Assembly (NCBI RefSeq): GCF_016783915.1
Contig: NZ_JADHVT010000004.1
Span: 1 to 64,000, forward strand
DNA: 64,000 bases
DNA from: Acidovorax sp.
GTDB lineage: Bacteria > Pseudomonadota > Gammaproteobacteria > Burkholderiales > Burkholderiaceae_C
Reading direction: 5' to 3'
Shown here: one piece after another, positions 43,071 through 56,314 of the stretch
Layout of the letters: each line of letters begins with the position of its first letter
Numbering within the stretch: the first letter of the stretch is position 1
Translations under genes and position numbers: made by a program
The notes under the pieces: model-generated
What the model was told of the DNA's origin: nothing
The model's database searches: none
What the model saw: the letters and a program-made list of their open reading frames with translations, nothing else

Positions 43071-45302
43071 ATGTATTCGCTGTTCAGCACTCCGCCCTCG
43101 CAGCGCGCCGGAGTGCCTCCTGACACCCCACTGCAACGCACCCTGCGTGAACAACAGACCCTCCTGGATAGCGCGGGAGTGGGTATCGTGTTCCTGCGCC
43201 AGCGCAGCGTGGTGCGCTGCAACCAGCGATATGCCGAAATTTTTGGCTATGGCAGCCCTGCCCGCTTGGTAGGACTCAATACCGAGGCTTTCTACCCAGA
43301 CCGCGATGCCTTTCGGGATCTGGGGCGCACCGCCTATCCCGTGCTGGCGCAGGGGCAGTCATTTCGCATCGAACGTCAGCTGCGCCGCCGTGATGGCACG
43401 CTGTTCTGGGGCAGCCTCACAGGAAGGCTCATCAATCCACACGACATCGGTGAGGGCTCGATCTGGATCGTGGACGACATCGATGAGCAAAAGCGTGCCC
43501 AGGCCGCACTGAATGCCGCTGTGCGCGAAAAACAATTGCTGTTTGACAGTGCCATGGTCGGCATCGTGTTCCTGCGCGACCGGTATTTGACCCGCTGCAA
43601 CCACCACTTTGAGCAGATGCTGGGCTTCGAGCCGGGTGAACTCATGGGCAGTTCATCGCGCCGCTGGTACGCCAGCGACGCAGCCTGGCAAGAAGTGGGC
43701 CGCCGCTGCTACCCGTCGCTGGTGGCAGGACAGTCGTACGAGGGCGAGGTGGAGCTATGCCGCAAGGACGGTACCCCCGTGATCTGCGAAGTCCGCAGCA
43801 AATGCATCGATCCGGCGGACCCTGCCCAGGGCACCATCTGGATCACCATGGACATCACCGACCGCAAACGCGCACAGGCGGTGTTGGCCCAGGCCCATGA
43901 GGAGCTGGAGCGGCAGGTGCAAGACCGCACGCGCGAGCTGCGCGAGACGGTGGAAAACCTGCACCGTGAAATCAATGACCGCAAGGCCGACCAGGAGCGT
44001 ATCTACTGGCTGGCTCACTACGATGCACTGACTGGCCTGCCCAACCGGGCCCTGCTCGCGGAACGTGCGCAGCAGGCCATTCAGGTGGCCCAGGAGAACC
44101 AGACACCGCTGGCCGTCATCTTCTTGGACCTGGATCACTTCAAGCACGTCAACGACTCTCTGGGTCACCGGGTAGGCGATGTGCTGCTGGTCGAGATTGC
44201 CAAACGCCTGCGCGCTGTGGTGCGCGACAAGGACACGGTGTCTCGCCTGGGAGGGGATGAGTTCATCCTGCTTCTGCGGGGCGCTGATGCGCGGGGCGCA
44301 GCCCGGGTCGCCAGCAAGTTGCAGGAGGCATCGCGTCAGCCGTACCAGATCGACCATCACGAGCTCACCATGGCCCCGTCGATGGGCATTGCGCTGTTCC
44401 CCCAGGACGGGCACGACTTCGACACGCTGACCCAATCGGCCGATGTGGCCATGTACCGTGCCAAGCTGGATGGGCGAAATACCTTTCGCTTCTTCACCCC
44501 CGAGATGCAGGCTCAGTCGGTGCGTGCCTTGCAGCTCGAAAACGCATTGCGCCGCGCCCTGGAGCGCGAGCAGTTTCACCTGCACTACCAGCCTCAGATG
44601 CACCTGGCCACGGGCACTGTACGCAGTGTGGAAGCCCTGCTGCGCTGGCAACACCCCCAGCTGGGTGCAATTTCTCCGGGAGAGTTCATTCCCATCGCGG
44701 AAGACAGCGGGCAGATTCTGCAAATCGGCGAGTGGGTGCTGCGCACAGCACTGGCCCAGCTCAAGACATGGCGCAGCTGCGGATTTCCCGAACTCACAAT
44801 GGCGGTCAACCTCTCGGCCATCCAGTTTCGCCAGCCACAACTGCCAGAGCTGGTAAGTCGGGTGCTGGCGGAGTCAGACCTGCCCCCTGATTCGCTGGAA
44901 TTGGAGCTGACGGAGGGCGTGGCCGTAGATGACCCCCATGCGGCAGTTGCCACCATGGACCAGTTGCATGCACGTGGGGTGCGAATGTCGATGGACGACT
45001 TCGGCACGGGCTACTCGTCACTCAGCCAGCTCAAACGATTCCAGATCTTCAAGTTGAAAATCGATCAATCCTTTGTGCGCGACCTGGGCAACGACAGCAA
45101 CGACCGCGCCATTGTCAGCGCCATCATCCGCATGGCGCAGGCGCTGGGCATGCGGACCACGGCGGAGGGGGTGGAAACCGAGAGTCAGCTGGCCTTTTTG
45201 CACGAACAAGGTTGCGACGAAGCGCAGGGCTACCACTTCAGCACGCCGCTGCCAGCAGAACAGCTGGAACGCTTCATGCGGCAACACACAACGGCGCACT
45301 AA
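43071..45302 (+). CDS. Cytoplasmic PAS-PAS-GGDEF-EAL protein
   Basis: Second cyclic di-GMP enzyme of a tandem pair. The start MYSLFSTPPSQRAGV at 43071 gives 743 residues; the tracked ORF extends 50 unlikely codons upstream. There is no transmembrane helix. Two PAS domains are clearly related to each other (SAGVGIVFLRQRSVVRCNQRYAEIFGY and SAMVGIVFLRDRYLTRCNHHFEQMLGF). A coiled coil (LAQAHEELERQVQDRTRELRE) leads to GGDEF with SRLGGDEFILLL and EAL with SVEALLRW, ELELTEGVA, DDFGTGYSSL and KIDQSFVRDL. The catalytic half is very similar to that of the preceding gene, suggesting tandem duplication with sensor exchange. Confidence 0.93.
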   Translation: MYSLFSTPPSQRAGVPPDTPLQRTLREQQTLLDSAGVGIVFLRQRSVVRCNQRYAEIFGYGSPARLVGLNTEAFYPDRDAFRDLGRTAYPVLAQGQSFRIERQLRRRDGTLFWGSLTGRLINPHDIGEGSIWIVDDIDEQKRAQAALNAAVREKQLLFDSAMVGIVFLRDRYLTRCNHHFEQMLGFEPGELMGSSSRRWYASDAAWQEVGRRCYPSLVAGQSYEGEVELCRKDGTPVICEVRSKCIDPADPAQGTIWITMDITDRKRAQAVLAQAHEELERQVQDRTRELRETVENLHREINDRKADQERIYWLAHYDALTGLPNRALLAERAQQAIQVAQENQTPLAVIFLDLDHFKHVNDSLGHRVGDVLLVEIAKRLRAVVRDKDTVSRLGGDEFILLLRGADARGAARVASKLQEASRQPYQIDHHELTMAPSMGIALFPQDGHDFDTLTQSADVAMYRAKLDGRNTFRFFTPEMQAQSVRALQLENALRRALEREQFHLHYQPQMHLATGTVRSVEALLRWQHPQLGAISPGEFIPIAEDSGQILQIGEWVLRTALAQLKTWRSCGFPELTMAVNLSAIQFRQPQLPELVSRVLAESDLPPDSLELELTEGVAVDDPHAAVATMDQLHARGVRMSMDDFGTGYSSLSQLKRFQIFKLKIDQSFVRDLGNDSNDRAIVSAIIRMAQALGMRTTAEGVETESQLAFLHEQGCDEAQGYHFSTPLPAEQLERFMRQHTTAH

Positions 45303-45361
45303 GGGGCTGCGGGGCCACTCATGGCGAGGCAGGGACCGCTGCGTCGCCAAGCCCCCAGAAT

Positions 45362-46696
45362 TCAACCCGCGCGGGCGGCGTCAGCCAAGCGCTGCGCGCA
45401 AGAGCTGGCCAATTGCGCGTCGCGCGCCTCCACCATCACCCGCAGCAGAGGCTCGGTGCCACTGGCGCGGATCAGTACGCGGCCCGAGGAGCCCAACTGC
45501 TGCTCAACCGCGTGCGTGGCCTCTGCCAGTACGCGGTTGGCCTTCCAGTCCTGCCCTGGCGCCAGACGGACGTTGAGCAAGACCTGCGGGTAGAGCGTGA
45601 TGTCTGCCAACAGCTGAGCCAGCGTGCGGCCACTGCGCACACAAGCCTGCAGCACCTGCAGGGCACTGACCAGACCGTCGCCGGTGGTGTGTCGGTCCAG
45701 GGCCAGCAGATGCCCGGACCCCTCCCCGCCCAACACCCAGTGGTGGCGCGCCAGTTCTTCCAGTACGTACCGGTCACCGACCTTGGCGCGTACAAACTTC
45801 ACTCCCTTGGCCTGCAGCGCCACCTCTACCGCCATGTTGGTCATCAGCGTGCCCACCACGCCAGGCACGTGCTCGTCACGGCCCATGCGGTCTGCGGCCA
45901 TCAGGTACAGCAGCTCGTCACCGTTGTACAGCCGCCCCGTGGCGTCCACAATCTGCAACCGGTCTGCATCGCCATCCAGCGCAATGCCGTAGTCGGCACG
46001 GTTGGCACGGACAGCGCGTACCAAGGCGTCGGGGTGTGTGGCCCCCACTTCCTGGTTGATGTTGAGACCATCGGGTGCACAGCCAATCGACAGCACCTCT
46101 GCACCCAGCTCGTGAAACACCTTGGGCGCCACCTGGTACGCAGCACCGTGGGCGGCATCCACCACGATCTTCAGGCCCTTGAGCGTCAGGTCCTGGGGAA
46201 AGGTGCTCTTGCAAAACTCGATGTAACGCCCGGCTGCATCGTCCAGGCGTCGCGCCTTGCCCAGGCTGGCCGAATCGACCCAGACAGGTGGCTCGGACAG
46301 TGCGGCCTCCACCGCCAACTCCCAGGCGTCTGACAGCTTGGTGCCTTGTGCACTGAAGAACTTGATGCCATTGTCAGGGTAGGCGTTATGGCTGGCACTG
46401 ATGACCACGCCCAGACTGGCGCGCTGGGCGCGGGTCAGGTAAGCGACGCCGGGCGTGGGCAACGGCCCCAGCAGCACCACATCCACCCCTGCCGAGTTGA
46501 AGCCAGACTCCAGCGCGCTTTCGAGCATGTAGCCCGAGATGCGCGTGTCCTTGCCGATCAGCACCGTGGGCCGCTCCTCCGTGCGGCGCAACACGCGACC
46601 CACGGCATGGGCAAGGCGCAGCACAAAATCCGGCGTGATGGGCGGTTGCCCCACGGTGCCACGGATGCCATCGGTTCCAAAGTATTGGCGTGTCAT
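45362..46696 (-). CDS. glmM: Phosphoglucosamine mutase
   Basis: Converts glucosamine-6-phosphate to glucosamine-1-phosphate for UDP-GlcNAc, hence peptidoglycan and lipid A. The 444 residues match the family. The phosphoserine loop [14 protein letters not shown] places the active Ser at residue 102. The metal-binding loop DGDADR, sugar-binding [12 protein letters not shown] and the C-terminal phosphate loop [14 protein letters not shown] are present. It follows folP on the minus strand (ftsH-folP-glmM), as in E. coli. Confidence 0.98.
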   Translation of the reverse strand: MTRQYFGTDGIRGTVGQPPITPDFVLRLAHAVGRVLRRTEERPTVLIGKDTRISGYMLESALESGFNSAGVDVVLLGPLPTPGVAYLTRAQRASLGVVISASHNAYPDNGIKFFSAQGTKLSDAWELAVEAALSEPPVWVDSASLGKARRLDDAAGRYIEFCKSTFPQDLTLKGLKIVVDAAHGAAYQVAPKVFHELGAEVLSIGCAPDGLNINQEVGATHPDALVRAVRANRADYGIALDGDADRLQIVDATGRLYNGDELLYLMAADRMGRDEHVPGVVGTLMTNMAVEVALQAKGVKFVRAKVGDRYVLEELARHHWVLGGEGSGHLLALDRHTTGDGLVSALQVLQACVRSGRTLAQLLADITLYPQVLLNVRLAPGQDWKANRVLAEATHAVEQQLGSSGRVLIRASGTEPLLRVMVEARDAQLASSCAQRLADAARAG

Positions 46697-46787
46697 GTTC
46701 TAGCGTCTCCTCGTACGGATCTCAGTATGTTGTTGTCGAAGGCAGGGTTTGACGCCCCACTACCCGGCTCCCTGATCGCTGACTCCC

Positions 46788-47618
46788 TCAGCCAGATCGC
46801 TGCATCGCGGACCACACAGCCAGCGCTGTCACCGTCTCGCGCACATCGTGTACACGCACCACCGATGCGCCCCGCTCCACCGACAGCAAGGCTGCGGCCA
46901 CACTGGGTATCATGCGCTGGTCTACCTCCAGCCCGGTGATCGTGCCCAGCGACGACTTGCGCGACCACCCTGCCAACAGCGGGTAGCCAGCGGCCAACAG
47001 CTCGGACTGTCGTGCCAGCAAGGCAAAGTTCTGTTCCACCGTTTTGCCGAAACCAATGCCTGCATCCAGCAGGATGCGAGCCTTTTCGACCCCAAGCGCC
47101 AGTAGATTATGCGCCTGCAGCTCTAAAAATGATAGCACCTGGGGCACTACATCCCCCTCCATAGGCGCCTGCTGCATGGTCTGCGGGTCGCGGTGCATGT
47201 GCATCAGGCACACGCCACACTGCCGGTGTGCAGCCACCGCCGCCGCAGCTCCGGGCTGTCGCAGGGCCCAGATGTCATTGACGATGTCAGCTCCCAGATC
47301 CAGCACAGCGCGCATGACGTCCGGCTTGTAGGTGTCCACCGAAATCGGAACACCCAGCGCCACAGCCTCACGCACCAAGGGAACGACACGAGACAGCTCC
47401 TCATCCAGCGGCACAGCAGGGCTACCCGGGCGGGTGGACTCACCACCGATATCCAGGATATCTGCGCCCTCTTTCAACAGCTGTTCGCAATGCCGCAGCG
47501 CAGCAACCGTGGAGCCATGGCGCCCACCATCGGAGAAAGAGTCGGGTGTGACGTTGACGATGCCCATGACCTGGGGACGGACCAAGTCAATTGCGAAGCG
47601 AGAGGTTTGCCAGATCAT
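46788..47618 (-). CDS. folP: Dihydropteroate synthase
   Basis: Condenses p-aminobenzoate with dihydropterin pyrophosphate in folate synthesis; the target of sulfonamides. The start MIWQTSRFAIDLVRPQ at 47618 gives 276 residues; the tracked ORF is 34 codons longer. Signature segments are MGIVNVTPDSFSDGG, DIGGESTRPGS, ISVDTYKPDVMRAVLDLGADIVND, ILLDAGIGFGKT and LAGWSRKS. An interspersed repeat copy encodes FLELQAHNLLALGVEK in frame, between the conserved pterin-binding segments. glmM follows. Confidence 0.97.
   Translation of the reverse strand: MIWQTSRFAIDLVRPQVMGIVNVTPDSFSDGGRHGSTVAALRHCEQLLKEGADILDIGGESTRPGSPAVPLDEELSRVVPLVREAVALGVPISVDTYKPDVMRAVLDLGADIVNDIWALRQPGAAAAVAAHRQCGVCLMHMHRDPQTMQQAPMEGDVVPQVLSFLELQAHNLLALGVEKARILLDAGIGFGKTVEQNFALLARQSELLAAGYPLLAGWSRKSSLGTITGLEVDQRMIPSVAAALLSVERGASVVRVHDVRETVTALAVWSAMQRSG
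47082..47136 (-). repeat. Interspersed AT-rich repeat, copy D (inside folP)
   Basis: In repeat orientation GCTATCATTTTTAGAGCTGC, then AGGCGCATAATCTACTGGCGC, ending GTCGAAAAG. Encoded peptide LSFLELQAHNLLALGVEK. GCGC falls at position 38-41, as in the other copies. Confidence 0.65.
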
Positions 47619-47693
47619 GCCGATCACACCCGTGCAGATTTCGAAATAGCGGCTCGATAAAGCATTCCGCAAGAAAAAACGATGGTCCCCATG

Positions 47694-47717
47694 AAAAACG
47701 GGGCACAAGGCCCCGTT
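47694..47717 (-). terminator. Rho-independent terminator between ftsH and folP
   Basis: On the minus strand AACGGGGC, a five-base loop, GCCCCGTT and five T in total. It lies 25 nt after the ftsH stop, so folP-glmM expression must rely on read-through or its own promoter. Confidence 0.75.
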
Positions 47718-47741
47718 CAAACGGCTGGACCGCGAGCCCGG

Positions 47742-49661
47742 TCAGGCTGCCGTCGGTGCAGTGTCCGTGGCTACAGCTGGAGTGCCGCCACTGGAGTTAT
47801 CACCACCAGAGGGCGGGGTGCGTGGCGTCCAGTCCTTGGGAGGACGGGGTTCCTTGCCCGCCATGATGTCGTCCAATTGCTCGGTATCAATGGTTTCCCA
47901 TTCGAGCAAGGCCTTAGCCATGGCGTGCATCTTGTCGCTGTTCTCTTCGATCAACCGGCGTGCCAGGTTGTACTGCTCGTCAATGATGCGGCGCACTTCC
48001 ATGTCCACCTTTTCCATGGTCTGTTCGCTCATGGTGGTGGTCTTGGTGACCGAGCGGCCCAGGAACACTTCGCCTTCGTTCTCGGCATAGACCATGGGTC
48101 CCAGCGCATCCGTCATGCCGTAGCGGGTGACCATGTCACGGGCGATGTGCGTAGCCCGCTCGAAGTCATTGCTGGCACCCGTGGTCATCTGGTTCATGAA
48201 CACTTCTTCGGCGATCCGGCCGCCGAACAGCATGCTGATCTGGTTGAGCATGTATTCGCGGTCATAGCTGTAGCGGTCCTGCGCGGGCAGGCTCATCGTC
48301 ACACCCAGCGCGCGGCCACGAGGGATGATGGTGACCTTGTGCACCGGGTCGCACTTGGGCAGCAGCTTGCCGATCAGCGCGTGACCAGACTCGTGGTAAG
48401 CCGTGTTGCGGCGCTCTTCCTCGGGCATGACCATGCTCTTGCGTTCAGGGCCCATGAGGATCTTGTCCTTGGCCTTCTCGAAGTCCTGCATCTCGACGGT
48501 GCGCGCATTGCGGCGGGCAGCCATCAGGGCAGCTTCATTACACAGGTTGGCCAGATCTGCACCGCTCATGCCGGGGGTGCCACGAGCGATGATGCCAGGG
48601 GCCACATCCTGACCGATCGGGATCTTGCGCATGTGCACGTTCAGGATCTGCTCGCGGCCGCGGATGTCGGGCAGCGTCACATACACCTGGCGGTCAAAAC
48701 GGCCAGGGCGCAGCAAGGCGGCGTCCAGGATGTCAGGGCGGTTGGTGGCAGCCACCACGATGACGCCCAGGTTGGTTTCAAAGCCGTCCATCTCGACCAG
48801 CATCTGGTTCAGAGTCTGTTCGCGCTCGTCGTTGCCACCGCCAAGGCCAGCGCCACGCTGGCGGCCCACCGCATCGATTTCATCGATGAAGATGATGCAC
48901 GGGGCGTTCTTTTTGGCGTTGTCGAACATGTCGCGCACACGGGCCGCGCCCACGCCGACAAACATTTCCACAAAATCGGAGCCCGAGATGCTGAAGAACG
49001 GCACCTTGGCCTCGCCCGCAATGGACTTGGCGAGCAGCGTCTTGCCGGTGCCGGGAGGGCCCACCAGTAAAAGGCCACGAGGAATCCGGCCGCCGAGCTT
49101 CTGGAATTTTTGCGGGTCTTTCAGGAAGTCCACCACTTCCTTGACCTCTTCCTTGGCTTCGTCGCACCCGGCCACGTCCGCGAACGTGACTTGGTTGTTG
49201 TTCTCATCGAGCATGCGCGCCTTGCTCTTACCGAAACTGAAGGCGCCGCCCTTGCCGCCACCCTGCATCTGGCGCATGAAATACACCCACACTCCGATCA
49301 GCAGCAGCATGGGGCCCCAGCTGACCAGAAGTGTCATGAGCAAGGAGCCTTCTTCGCGGGGCTTCACGTCAAATTTGACGTTGTGGTTCAGCAGGTCACC
49401 GACCAGGCCACGGTCCAGCACCGAAGCATTCGTGCGGATCTTGCGATCGTCGGTGGTGACGGCCACAATCTCACCGCCGCTCAGCCCTTCGGGAATGGTG
49501 GCGCTTTTGATGCGGTTATTGCGGACTTCGTCCAGAAACTCGGAATACCCTACGTGGCCTGCGCTGGCGCCGCTGCGGGTGTCAAACTGCTTGAACACCG
49601 TGAACAGCACCATGGCGATGACCAGCCATACGGCAATTTTTGAAAACCACTGATTGTTCAA
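47742..49661 (-). CDS. ftsH: ATP-dependent zinc metalloprotease FtsH
   Basis: Membrane AAA+ protease for quality control and for regulated substrates such as LpxC and heat-shock sigma factor in E. coli. I choose the TTG start at 49661 ([19 protein letters not shown]) because GGAG is six bases upstream and the 639 residues match relatives; the tracked ATG adds 27 residues. Two transmembrane helices flank a periplasmic domain. Walker A is [14 protein letters not shown], Walker B is [15 protein letters not shown], the second-region-of-homology loop is [10 protein letters not shown] and the zinc site is HESGHA. The C-terminus is Pro/Gly/Ser-rich. rlmE lies upstream in the same direction. Confidence 0.97.
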   Translation of the reverse strand: MNNQWFSKIAVWLVIAMVLFTVFKQFDTRSGASAGHVGYSEFLDEVRNNRIKSATIPEGLSGGEIVAVTTDDRKIRTNASVLDRGLVGDLLNHNVKFDVKPREEGSLLMTLLVSWGPMLLLIGVWVYFMRQMQGGGKGGAFSFGKSKARMLDENNNQVTFADVAGCDEAKEEVKEVVDFLKDPQKFQKLGGRIPRGLLLVGPPGTGKTLLAKSIAGEAKVPFFSISGSDFVEMFVGVGAARVRDMFDNAKKNAPCIIFIDEIDAVGRQRGAGLGGGNDEREQTLNQMLVEMDGFETNLGVIVVAATNRPDILDAALLRPGRFDRQVYVTLPDIRGREQILNVHMRKIPIGQDVAPGIIARGTPGMSGADLANLCNEAALMAARRNARTVEMQDFEKAKDKILMGPERKSMVMPEEERRNTAYHESGHALIGKLLPKCDPVHKVTIIPRGRALGVTMSLPAQDRYSYDREYMLNQISMLFGGRIAEEVFMNQMTTGASNDFERATHIARDMVTRYGMTDALGPMVYAENEGEVFLGRSVTKTTTMSEQTMEKVDMEVRRIIDEQYNLARRLIEENSDKMHAMAKALLEWETIDTEQLDDIMAGKEPRPPKDWTPRTPPSGGDNSSGGTPAVATDTAPTAA

Positions 49662-49841
49662 GCGGGGCTCCAGTTGCGGGGAACAGAAAACGGACACACT
49701 GCCGTCATGGCACGCATGTGCGGCCCATTTTAGGTCTTTCAAGCCACGAGGCCAGACCTATTCCCCCTCACGCCCATGGAATCAGCACGGACTTTGCGGT
49801 CGTAGATCACGGATTCTTGACCTGAGGCAAGCCTGGACAGG

Positions 49842-50498
49842 CTACTTTTTGAGACCCATGCCCACCAGGAACGTTTCGGACGACTTGTCGCGCGAAGCCT
49901 TGGGCTTCAAGGGTTTGACGACCTTGAAGGTCTGCTTGAACAGGGTGACCAGATCGCTGTATCCACTGCCATGGAACAGCTTGACCACCAGGGCCCCCTC
50001 CGGTTTCAAATGGTTGCACGCAAAATCCACGGCCAACTCCACCAGATGCGCAATCCGTGCCGCATCGGCCGACTCGATGCCAGACAGGTTAGGCGCCATG
50101 TCAGACACCACCACGTCCACCACCCGCCCGTCGAGCGCCTGCTCCAGTCGCTCCAGCACCTCGGGCTCGCGAAAGTCACCGTTCAAGTACGTAACGCCTT
50201 CAACAGGCTCCATGGGCAGGATGTCCAGCGCAATGATCACCCCGTTGAGCTGCCCCGCCGCAGCGCCTGCGGGCGACATGCGCCTGCGCAGATATTGGCT
50301 CCACGCACCAGGTGTGGAACCCAGATCGACCACCGTATGGCCCGGCTTGATGAGGCCCAGTTGCTCATCAATCTCCTTGAGCTTGTAGGCGGCACGGGCA
50401 CGGTAGCCTTCCTTTTGCGCCAATTTGACATAGGTGTCGTTCACGTGGTCGTTGAGCCACGCCTTGTTCACCTTCTTGCTCTGGGTTTTGACTTTCAT
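49842..50498 (-). CDS. rlmE: 23S rRNA 2'-O-ribose methyltransferase E
   Basis: Methylates U2552 of 23S rRNA (E. coli numbering) late in large-subunit assembly. The start [18 protein letters not shown] at 50498 gives 218 residues; the tracked ORF extends across the divergent yhbY promoter. Signature segments are [39 protein letters not shown] and [10 protein letters not shown], giving the catalytic K-D-K-E tetrad. It is the rlmE-ftsH pair known from E. coli, divergent from yhbY. Confidence 0.97.
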   Translation of the reverse strand: MKVKTQSKKVNKAWLNDHVNDTYVKLAQKEGYRARAAYKLKEIDEQLGLIKPGHTVVDLGSTPGAWSQYLRRRMSPAGAAAGQLNGVIIALDILPMEPVEGVTYLNGDFREPEVLERLEQALDGRVVDVVVSDMAPNLSGIESADAARIAHLVELAVDFACNHLKPEGALVVKLFHGSGYSDLVTLFKQTFKVVKPLKPKASRDKSSETFLVGMGLKK

Positions 50499-50591
50499 AT
50501 AGCGGTATTGTCTCTCGACAATCGCTGCAGCTGGTGACTTGAAAGCCTGGCCGCGCACGGGAGGTAGAGTCACTCCACCACGGGCCGCAGA

Positions 50592-50597
50592 CATAAT
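50592..50597 (+). promoter_or_regulatory. -10 box directly before yhbY
   Basis: CATAAT ends seven bases before the yhbY ATG, so transcription would begin at or near the A of the start codon. No Shine-Dalgarno is visible between them. The -35 region is weak. Confidence 0.4.
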
Positions 50598-50603
50598 ACG
50601 GGT

Positions 50604-51077
50604 ATGCCCCAAATTCAACTGACTCCTGCCGAGCGCCGGGAACAACGCGCCAATGCCCACCACCTGGACCCCGTGGTCCTGATCGGTGGCGATGGCCTCA
50701 CCCCCGCCGTCAAGAAGGAAATCGACGCCGCCCTCAACGCCCATGGCCTGATCAAGGTACGTGTTTTCAACGATGACCGCGTGGCACGCGAGCTGATGTA
50801 CCAGGAGCTCACCGCTGAACTCAACGCTGCGCCCATTCAGCACATCGGCAAGCTGCTGGTGCTGTGGCGGCCCCAGCCTGTCAAAGAGCGTACCGTCGAT
50901 GAAGACCGTATGCCCGGCCCACGTGACGTCAAGGTGCTCAAGTACAGCAAACGTGGTGGACAGCGCCCCGAAATCAAGCAGTTGCGCGTGCTCGGCAACC
51001 AGCGCCTCACCTCAGGCGGCCAGATCAAGCGCGCCAAGCCCAAGCAAAAATCCATCAAGAAGCGCCAGGCAGACTGA
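50604..51077 (+). CDS. yhbY: YhbY family RNA-binding protein
   Basis: CRM-domain protein associated with pre-50S ribosomal particles. Residues 1-100 show the CRS1/YhbY fold: [43 protein letters not shown], and [11 protein letters not shown]. The protein is 157 residues against 97 in E. coli; the extra C-terminal part is basic ([17 protein letters not shown]) and probably contacts RNA. It is divergent from rlmE, as in E. coli, and shares one base with the next gene (TGATG). Confidence 0.95.
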   Translation: MPQIQLTPAERREQRANAHHLDPVVLIGGDGLTPAVKKEIDAALNAHGLIKVRVFNDDRVARELMYQELTAELNAAPIQHIGKLLVLWRPQPVKERTVDEDRMPGPRDVKVLKYSKRGGQRPEIKQLRVLGNQRLTSGGQIKRAKPKQKSIKKRQAD

Positions 51078-51853
51078 TGACCGCTGAAGCAGTATCTGCA
51101 ACCGTTGCAGCACCTGCCGGCATGGCGCCCACTCGCCACATACTCTGCATGAAATGGGGCACGAAATACGGCCCTGAATACGTCAACCGGCTGTATGCCA
51201 TGGTGCGCCGACATCTGAGCGGGGACTTCCGTTTTATCTGCCTCACCGATGACAGCACCGGTATCCGCAGCGAAGTGCAATGCCTGCCCATCCCCGCACT
51301 GGATCTGCCGCCAGGCATTCCCGAGCGGGGCTGGACCAAGCTGGCCACCTTCAGCGCAGACTTGCATGGCCTGCGGGGCACCGCGCTGTTTCTGGACGTG
51401 GATGTGGTCATCACCGGCAGCCTGGATGATTTTTTCACCCAGCATGGCGAGTTCCTGATCATCCATGACTACAAGCGCCCATGGCGCATCACGGGAAACT
51501 CGTCGGTCTACCGCTTCGAACTCGGCGCCCACCCTGATGTTCTGGCGTATTTTCGCGAACATTTCTCCGAGATCCGCGCGCAGTTTCGTAACGAACAGGC
51601 CTATCTGTCCGACTTCTTGCACAAACAGGGCAAGTTGCAATACTGGCCCGCGGCATGGTGCCCCAGTTTCAAGTACCACGGGATACCGCCGTGGCCTACC
51701 AATTACTGGCGCGCACCGTTCGTGCCTGACGGCGCACGCATCGTGATTTTTCATGGGGAATGCAACCCCCCAGACGCGCTGGCAGGCAGGCGCAACCGCC
51801 GTTTCCGTTATATCCGCCCAGCCACCTGGGTGGCGGAGCACTGGCACGAATAG
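51077..51853 (+). CDS. Putative glycosyltransferase (GT-A type, DxD)
   Basis: A 258-residue soluble protein. RHILCMKWGTKYGPEYVNRLYAMVRRHL and FRFICLTDDSTGI form a nucleotide-sugar fold, and LFLDVDVVITGSLDDFF carries a DxD metal-binding motif as in GT8-like enzymes. The segment NSSVYRFELGAH is followed by NEQAYLSDFL and a conserved-looking IVIFHGECNPPDAL. Substrate and acceptor are unknown. Its start codon overlaps the yhbY stop, so it is probably translationally coupled to a ribosome-assembly gene. Confidence 0.7.
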   Translation: MTAEAVSATVAAPAGMAPTRHILCMKWGTKYGPEYVNRLYAMVRRHLSGDFRFICLTDDSTGIRSEVQCLPIPALDLPPGIPERGWTKLATFSADLHGLRGTALFLDVDVVITGSLDDFFTQHGEFLIIHDYKRPWRITGNSSVYRFELGAHPDVLAYFREHFSEIRAQFRNEQAYLSDFLHKQGKLQYWPAAWCPSFKYHGIPPWPTNYWRAPFVPDGARIVIFHGECNPPDALAGRRNRRFRYIRPATWVAEHWHE

Positions 51854-51934
51854 GCGCGGAGGCAGGCTGGCCGGTCACTCAGGACGCGACGTTCAGCCTG
51901 TAGCAGGTCCGCCGCTGAATCGATCACCTGACAT

Positions 51935-52402
51935 TCAATCGCTGGCGGACGTATCTTCCTCTACCGCGTGGGCTCCTGGCCGAAGCGTTTGCCAGAACAC
52001 TGCCAAGGCGCAGCCCCATTGCAATGCGTACATCACCGTGCCCACGCTGTGCCACAGGCGAAGGTCCTGACGGGCCACAATGCGGGGCGCCACACCAAAC
52101 TGGTTGAGCAACGCCAGCAGCAGGCCACCCAAGACGAACAGCATGGCAGCGCGCGCCCAGGGATATTGCGCCACTGCGTGCCGGGGCCTGGACAAGAGCA
52201 GCAACACCACACAGCACACCACGGCCACCCAGGTTTGAGCGGCAAACAGCCGGGCCGCCATCTGACCCGCCACAGAAGCGGACGGCAGATAGGCAAACAG
52301 CATGGGTACCACCAAAAATCCGATGGTTGTCAGGCTACCCCACCACAAGGCCGCCACCAAAGCGGGAAGTTTCGGGCGCACGCCCAGCCACACGACAGCC
52401 AT
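51935..52402 (-). CDS. DUF4149 domain membrane protein
   Basis: A 155-residue integral membrane protein with four predicted helices; family DUF4149 (TMEM205-like), function unknown. Typical segments are LVAALWWGSLTTIGFLVVPMLFA near the start and the LWHSVGTVMYALQW segment before the last helix. ATG at 52402 is preferred over GTG one codon earlier. It begins seven bases after the greA stop on the same strand, so it is probably in the greA transcript. Confidence 0.85.
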   Translation of the reverse strand: MAVVWLGVRPKLPALVAALWWGSLTTIGFLVVPMLFAYLPSASVAGQMAARLFAAQTWVAVVCCVVLLLLSRPRHAVAQYPWARAAMLFVLGGLLLALLNQFGVAPRIVARQDLRLWHSVGTVMYALQWGCALAVFWQTLRPGAHAVEEDTSASD

Positions 52403-52409
52403 CACACCA

Positions 52410-52886
52410 TCACTGGTAGCTGACCGCCACTACCTCGTAGCGGCGAATGCCACCGGGGGCCTGCACCTCAGCGGTGTCGCCCTCTTCCTTGCCAATCAGC
52501 GCGCGCGCGATGGGGCTGGAAATATTGATCAGGCCCTGCTTGAGGTCCGCCTCGTCTTCGCCCACGATCTGGTACCTCACCATGTCTCCGGAATCTTCGT
52601 CTTCCAGTTCGACCGTGGCACCAAATACCACCTTGCCGCCACCATCGACCGCGCTGGGGTCGATGACCTGGGCCACTGAGAGCTTGCCCTCAATCTCCTG
52701 GATACGGCCTTCAATGAAACCCTGGCGGTCCTTGGCAGCGTCGTAGTCGGCGTTTTCACTCAGGTCGCCCTGCGCGCGCGCTTCGGCAATGGCCGAGATC
52801 ACCGCGGGACGCTCCACGGTCTTGAGTCGATGCAGCTCTTCCTTGAGCATTTCAGCGCCGCGCTTGGTGATTGGGATGGTGGCCAT
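52410..52886 (-). CDS. greA: Transcription elongation factor GreA
   Basis: Rescues backtracked RNA polymerase by stimulating transcript cleavage in the secondary channel. The start [18 protein letters not shown] at 52886 gives exactly the family length of 158 residues; the tracked ORF adds 33. The coiled coil ends in the acidic tip [13 protein letters not shown], and the C-terminal FKBP-like domain has VGEDEAD and [16 protein letters not shown]. It is preceded by the carB terminator and followed by the DUF4149 gene. Confidence 0.98.
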   Translation of the reverse strand: MATIPITKRGAEMLKEELHRLKTVERPAVISAIAEARAQGDLSENADYDAAKDRQGFIEGRIQEIEGKLSVAQVIDPSAVDGGGKVVFGATVELEDEDSGDMVRYQIVGEDEADLKQGLINISSPIARALIGKEEGDTAEVQAPGGIRRYEVVAVSYQ

Positions 52887-53000
52887 GCTGTTGAGTCTCC
52901 ACAAGTCAAAACGGTGAAAGTGCAATGCACTTCCACCGATCGGTCGCCACGCTGCCCCCCCCCGAAAATACCTGGGGGTGCACATGGCACATCTACAAAA

Positions 53001-53029
53001 GGAAACCGCCGCACGTTGCCGAGCGGCGG
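53001..53029 (-). terminator. Rho-independent terminator after carB
   Basis: On the minus strand CCGCCGC, a ten-base loop, GCGGCGG and TTTCCTTTT. It lies about 40 nt after the carB stop and upstream of greA. Confidence 0.8.
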
Positions 53030-53068
53030 TGTCAGATCAAGGGCAGATTATGCCGCTTTTGCTGCGGC

Positions 53069-56313
<3,245 letters not shown>

Positions 56314-56314
<1 letters not shown>

